NCBI GenBank assembly: GCA_946479615.1
Contig: CAMLGR010000002.1
Location: 1 to 64,000, forward strand
Direction: 5' to 3'
From: an uncultured Bacteroidota bacterium
GTDB lineage: Bacteria; Bacteroidota; Bacteroidia; Chitinophagales; Chitinophagaceae
Length of the DNA: 64,000 bases
Position numbers and translations under genes: made by a program. Positions 60,147-64,000 of this stretch are shown in pieces. The notes under the pieces are model-generated. The model was not told where the DNA came from, did no database searches, and saw only the letters and a program-made list of their open reading frames with translations. The stretch's first letter is position 1, and each line of letters begins with the position of its first letter.

Positions 60147-61808
60147 ATGTACCGTTTCCTCCTCTTGTCGTTTACGACAGCTATACTCTTTACTTCCTGT
60201 TCTGAAAATAAAACCAATGTAGATGAAGCTGATGGCCTGGCTGCTTTCAGCGCAGATAGTCTCGGTCATCATATCGCCACTTTATCCGGCGATGATTTCA
60301 TGGGCCGCAAACCCTTTTCTGCCGGGGAAATAAAAACGCTGGACTATTTGCAGGACCAGTTTGCCGCCGTAGGACTGGAGCCCGGTAATGGCGAAAGTTA
60401 TTTACAGGACGTTCCGATGGTCCGCATCACTACAGAAGCGGCCAGCCAGATGCAGGTCGTTTCTCCCAAAGAAAAATTCACGCTGGAAGGTTTTGATGAT
60501 TATGTAATATGGACAGATAAAACCGATAGCATTGAATCATTGAATAATTCAGAACTGGTATTTGCAGGATATGGCGTAGTGGCACCGGAGTACAACTGGA
60601 ATGATTATGCAGGACTGGATGTAAAGGGAAAAGTAGTACTGGTATTGGTGAATGATCCCGGCTTCAATGCAGGAGACACCAGTTTATTCAAAGGCAAAAC
60701 AATGACCTACTACGGTCGCTGGACCTATAAATATGAAGAAGCAGCCCGCCAGGGCGCCAAAGGCTGCCTGATCGTACATAATACCGAAGCAGCCAGCTAT
60801 CCGTTTTCCGTGGTACAAAATAACTGGAATGGTTCACGGTTGAGACTGGATAACCGTGGCAAGCAGGAAACCTTATGCGATATCATCGGCTGGGTATCGG
60901 CTCCTGCTGCGAAACGATTACTGGCAGCTGCAGGAAAGGATTCAACCTTACTGGCAACGGCGGATAAAAAGGATTTTAAAGGGCAATCATTGGGATTATC
61001 ATTATCGGTGAACATGAAAGTAAAAACCACTTACGATAAATCGCATAATGTCATTGGTAAGATAACGGGTACGGAACACCCTGATGAAACGATCATCTAT
61101 ACGGCACACTGGGATCATCTCGGTATTGGCAAACCCGATAAATCGAATCCCAACGATTCCATTTATAACGGCGCTTTGGATAATGCCAGCGCTACCTGTG
61201 GTTTGCTGGAACTGGCAAGAGCCTTTAAAAGTTTAAATACAAAACCTGCCCGCACGATCATCTTTCTTTCTGTTACCGCTGAAGAACAGGGACTATGGGG
61301 TTCTGCTTACTATGCACAGAACCCGATCTACCCGGCTGCAAAAACACTGGCCAATATCAATATGGATGGATTGAACTGGTTTGGTAAAACAAAAGACATT
61401 GTCGTGATTGGTCGTGGTCAGAATGAACTGGAAGATTATTTACGGGAAGAAGCAGAAAAGGCAGGTCGCGTGATCTCTTTTGAAGCGCATCCTGAAGCCG
61501 GATCCTTTTACCGGTCCGATCATTTCAACTTTGCCAAAGTAGGTATACCGGCTCTTTATACAGCAAATGGCATTGAAGCGATCGGCAAAGAAGCAGGCTA
61601 TGGAAAGAAAATGGAAGATGACTATACCAAGAACAATTATCACCGTCCTTCCGATGAATATAATGAGAACACCTGGGTGCTGGATGGCGCTATCGAAGAT
61701 CTGAAATTATTATTCCAGGTAGGAAAACGGTTAGCCGCTACCAACAAATGGCCGGAATGGAAAACCGGTTCTGAATTCAAGGCAAGGAGAGAAGCGATGC
61801 TTAAGTAG
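60147..61808 (+). CDS. M28-family zinc aminopeptidase, lipoprotein
   Basis: The 553-residue protein has a lipobox (AILFTSC, lipidated C18) and a protease-associated domain inserted at about 130-260. The M28 peptidase core has the two-zinc ligands: TAHWDHLGIG, GALDNASATCGLLELA, SVTAEEQGLWGSAYYA, NINMDGLN, and a later His in the SDHFNFAKVGIPALYT region. It likely removes amino acids from peptides at the outer membrane or periplasm. Its stop sits at the start of a TTAGGTGT-family palindrome. Confidence 0.9.
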   Translation: MYRFLLLSFTTAILFTSCSENKTNVDEADGLAAFSADSLGHHIATLSGDDFMGRKPFSAGEIKTLDYLQDQFAAVGLEPGNGESYLQDVPMVRITTEAASQMQVVSPKEKFTLEGFDDYVIWTDKTDSIESLNNSELVFAGYGVVAPEYNWNDYAGLDVKGKVVLVLVNDPGFNAGDTSLFKGKTMTYYGRWTYKYEEAARQGAKGCLIVHNTEAASYPFSVVQNNWNGSRLRLDNRGKQETLCDIIGWVSAPAAKRLLAAAGKDSTLLATADKKDFKGQSLGLSLSVNMKVKTTYDKSHNVIGKITGTEHPDETIIYTAHWDHLGIGKPDKSNPNDSIYNGALDNASATCGLLELARAFKSLNTKPARTIIFLSVTAEEQGLWGSAYYAQNPIYPAAKTLANINMDGLNWFGKTKDIVVIGRGQNELEDYLREEAEKAGRVISFEAHPEAGSFYRSDHFNFAKVGIPALYTANGIEAIGKEAGYGKKMEDDYTKNNYHRPSDEYNENTWVLDGAIEDLKLLFQVGKRLAATNKWPEWKTGSEFKARREAMLK

Positions 61809-61890
61809 TGTTAGGTGTAGGTTATTCTGTCAGGCCGTGAGGCTTCTAACAGCATACAGTCAACACCTAACACTTAAAACTTAGCACCTA
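61808..61890. repeat. intergenic palindrome, TTAGGTGT family (copy 2)
   Basis: GTGTTAGGTGT (61808-61818) pairs with ACACCTAACACT (61863-61874), with an extra phrase, TTAGCACCTAACA, on the right. It resembles 18901-18981, including the CTAAAACTTA-like join. Confidence 0.75.
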
Positions 61891-62029
61891 ACATCTCCCC
61901 TCCCTTCCATGTAAAAATCCGACAACGCATATTTTTTCTTTTCCCGCTTATACACCCCTGTGGCTGTCAGTCAATAATTCTTACGAAGCCGTTCGTTTTT
62001 CCCAAACTTTATGAAAAAGAAAGAAGGTC

Positions 62030-64000
62030 ATGAGAAAATGGATACTGGCGCTGGTCTGCTTTATCGCTACGATCGTAACAAATGCCCAGCAGCCGTCCAG
62101 GGCTACTGTTTCAATAAAAATTTTCGATACACAACAGGCAGCACTGGAAAATGCTACGGTTGAACTATTACGCTCTGCTGATTCTTCGCTCGTTAAAGTT
62201 GCGCTGACGGATAAAACAGGTACAGCGGAATTTGATAATATTCCTTTCGGTTCTTATTTCGCAAAGATCAGTATGGTAAACTTTGCGCCGCAAAACTCTG
62301 CTGCGATTACGGTAGCAGGTCCCCGGGCAGAAATAGCTGCTGTTACATTACAAACAAAATCAACAGCACTAGGGGCTGTTACGGTTACCGCGAAAAAGCC
62401 GTTTATACAAAAACTTACCGACCGTATCGTTGTCAATGTAGAAAGCAGCATCGTCAGCGCGGGCAGTTCTGCTATGGAAGTTTTGGAACGTTCGCCCGGC
62501 GTTAATATCGATCAGAATGATGTGATCAGCCTGCGCGGACGCGCCGGTGTTATTATCATGATCGATGGAAAGCCTACGGCAATGGGTGGAACCGACCTGG
62601 CCAACTACCTGCGTGGTTTGCCTTCTGCGGCAATTGAACGGATCGATATCATTACCAATCCTTCTGCCAAATATGATGCAGCCGGTAACTCCGGCATCAT
62701 CGATATCCGGATGAAAAAGGATCAGCGTATGGGGATCAATGGAACGCTTACAGCTGGTTACGGGCAGGGTGTTTATTCCAAGGCAAACACAGGAACCACA
62801 TTTAACTACCGGAATAAAAAGATAAACATCTTTGGCAATTACAACTATGCCTATCGTATCGGGTTAAATCACCTGGTGCTTGATCGTAATTTTTATGAAA
62901 ACGGGATCTATAACGGCGGCGATCTAAAAGACAATTATTCAAAAGCACCGAATAGTTCGCATGCGACCAGGTTGGGAATGGATTTCTTTCCTTCCCAAAA
63001 AACGATTATCGGTTTTGTGGTCAATGGTAATTTTAATCACTATACCCGAAAAAATAATAACCGCTCAACCGTCATCGATCCGCAAAAAGAAGCGGTGAGC
63101 CGGTTCCGGTCCTACGCTACCAACAACGATCATGGCAATAATGTAGTGGCTAATATCAATCTCAAACATACATTCGACAGTACCGGTCGTGAATTGACAG
63201 CGGATATCGATTACGGTGTTTACAACTCCAATTCGTTAACATTGAATGCGACCAGCTATTATAAACTGGATGGTTCTTCGTTACAGCCTGATTATGTACT
63301 CAATGGTGACCAGGAAGGCCAACTGACACTTAAAACAGCAAAAATGGATTATAGCAATCCATTAGGGAAAGGCGCTAAACTGGATGCAGGTTTTAAAACC
63401 AGTTTTGTTTCTTCTGATAATGATGCAAAATTCTTTGACGTCAGCAGCGGTATACCACAGGACGATGTCAATAAGACCAATCATTTTTTATATCATGAAA
63501 ACAATAATGCCGCCTATATCAATTTCAGTAAGGAGTTTAAAAAATTTGATTTCCAGTTAGGGCTCCGGGGTGAACAAACCAATATAAAAACGGAACAATT
63601 GAAAGGCAATCTGAAATTCGATTCCAGCTACTTTCAATTATTCCCCAGTGCTTTTTTTAATTACAAACTCCGGGAAGATCAGACACTCGGCATCTCTGTC
63701 AGCCGGCGTATCGATCGCCCCGGTTATTACCAGTTAAACCCATTTCTATTTCTTATTGATGTGACAACCTATGCTACGGGCCGGCCGGGTTTATTGCCAC
63801 AGCTTACCTGGTCTTATGAGTTAAGCTATACGGTGAAAAGCCTCAACTTTTCGTTGGCCTATAGTCACACCCGCGACAACCAGGATATTGCTATTGCGAA
63901 GTTCAATGATGTATTTCCCAATATTCCTTCAGCGGATAATGTAACAGTGCAAGTGCCGATCAATCTCAGCTCTTCCGATTATGTGGGTTTGACAGTGGCA
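62030..64000 (+). CDS. TonB-dependent-receptor-like outer-membrane beta-barrel protein (3' end beyond the window)
   Basis: At least 657 residues are visible. A signal peptide (MRKWILALVCFIATIVTNAQ) is followed by a carboxypeptidase-like regulatory domain (about 22-110, TVSIKIFDTQQAALENATVELL). A plug domain follows (about 120-225: DRIVVNVESSIVSAGSSAMEVLERSPGV, SLRGRAGVIIMIDGKPT, IERIDIITNPSAKYDAAGNSGIIDIR), then barrel strands in the OMP_b-brl_3 style. The family imports or binds large substrates. No SusD-like gene is in view. The ATG at 62030 fits best; another ATG at 62011 is out of frame. Confidence 0.88.
   Translation, partial: MRKWILALVCFIATIVTNAQQPSRATVSIKIFDTQQAALENATVELLRSADSSLVKVALTDKTGTAEFDNIPFGSYFAKISMVNFAPQNSAAITVAGPRAEIAAVTLQTKSTALGAVTVTAKKPFIQKLTDRIVVNVESSIVSAGSSAMEVLERSPGVNIDQNDVISLRGRAGVIIMIDGKPTAMGGTDLANYLRGLPSAAIERIDIITNPSAKYDAAGNSGIIDIRMKKDQRMGINGTLTAGYGQGVYSKANTGTTFNYRNKKINIFGNYNYAYRIGLNHLVLDRNFYENGIYNGGDLKDNYSKAPNSSHATRLGMDFFPSQKTIIGFVVNGNFNHYTRKNNNRSTVIDPQKEAVSRFRSYATNNDHGNNVVANINLKHTFDSTGRELTADIDYGVYNSNSLTLNATSYYKLDGSSLQPDYVLNGDQEGQLTLKTAKMDYSNPLGKGAKLDAGFKTSFVSSDNDAKFFDVSSGIPQDDVNKTNHFLYHENNNAAYINFSKEFKKFDFQLGLRGEQTNIKTEQLKGNLKFDSSYFQLFPSAFFNYKLREDQTLGISVSRRIDRPGYYQLNPFLFLIDVTTYATGRPGLLPQLTWSYELSYTVKSLNFSLAYSHTRDNQDIAIAKFNDVFPNIPSADNVTVQVPINLSSSDYVGLTVA

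Noticed and set aside
18901..61890. Repeated phrases as a CRISPR array
   Set aside because: Phrases lie in separate spacers many kilobases apart, occur as inverted pairs, and show no regular spacer length or cas gene.

Overview
The window looks like chromosomal DNA of a Bacteroidota member, most likely close to the Chitinophagaceae. Evidence seen: several exact TAnnTTTG (Bacteroidota-type -7) promoter boxes, few Shine-Dalgarno-led starts, a type IX secretion C-terminal sorting domain, outer-membrane beta-barrel and FtsX/MacB-type permease proteins typical of the phylum, and DUF2480, DUF4407, GxxExxY, ORF6N and four-helix-bundle genes. No rRNA, tRNA, CRISPR array, prophage or transposase gene was seen.

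Layout. 1-5.5 kb: a decayed GH130-like fragment, a small exported protein, a methionine/glutamine-type aminotransferase, a GT39 glycosyltransferase and nadA. 5.5-6.56 kb: a 1-kb gene-free, AT-rich stretch with a cluster of DnaA-box-like sites (candidate oriC). 6.5-26 kb: housekeeping genes (PpiD-like foldase, corA, yihY, kdsB, a sterol-desaturase-like hydroxylase, dnaN, a cytosolic S1C protease with a partner, recX, a PQQ-type sugar dehydrogenase, omega-amidase, S41 protease, thiL, IMPase). 26-35 kb: a three-part glycosyltransferase fusion, a GH3 protein, LysE, mtgA, an NadR-like protein, hsp20, pnuC and M23. 35-54.6 kb: purine catabolism, with xdhC, a broken xdhB, xdhA, a divergent membrane-NTPase fusion, and, after an ORF6N remnant and an ABC permease, puuD, allB, allantoicase, uraD, uraH, an HpcH/HpaI-type aldolase and a saccharopine-dehydrogenase-like gene. 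Together these describe xanthine to urate to 5-hydroxyisourate to OHCU to allantoin to allantoate to ureidoglycolate/glyoxylate. 54.8-64 kb: nfuA-like, ICMT-like, cmoA, ArsC-like, a Tet-type MFS pump, an OmpA lipoprotein, an M28 peptidase and a partial outer-membrane beta-barrel receptor.

The most unusual layer lies between the genes. About twenty spots, roughly one every 3 kb, hold long imperfect palindromes built from short repeated phrases. They fall into about nine phrase families, most seen at least twice, with different loops. Arms often differ by gain or loss of whole phrases. Several overlap the stop codons of neighbouring genes, one is in frame inside the NadR-like gene, and one supplies the last codons of xdhB. 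Three palindromes are expanded and carry a small ORF between their arms: two four-helix-bundle (23S rRNA intervening-sequence type) proteins and one GxxExxY protein. Two of these three ORFs are frameshifted. This looks like a hairpin-borne, possibly mobile or RNA-processed element system, and it is the main finding.

A second regulatory theme is exact -7 boxes only 2-10 nt from start codons (kdsB, sterol desaturase, IMPase, DUF2480), which suggests leaderless mRNAs.
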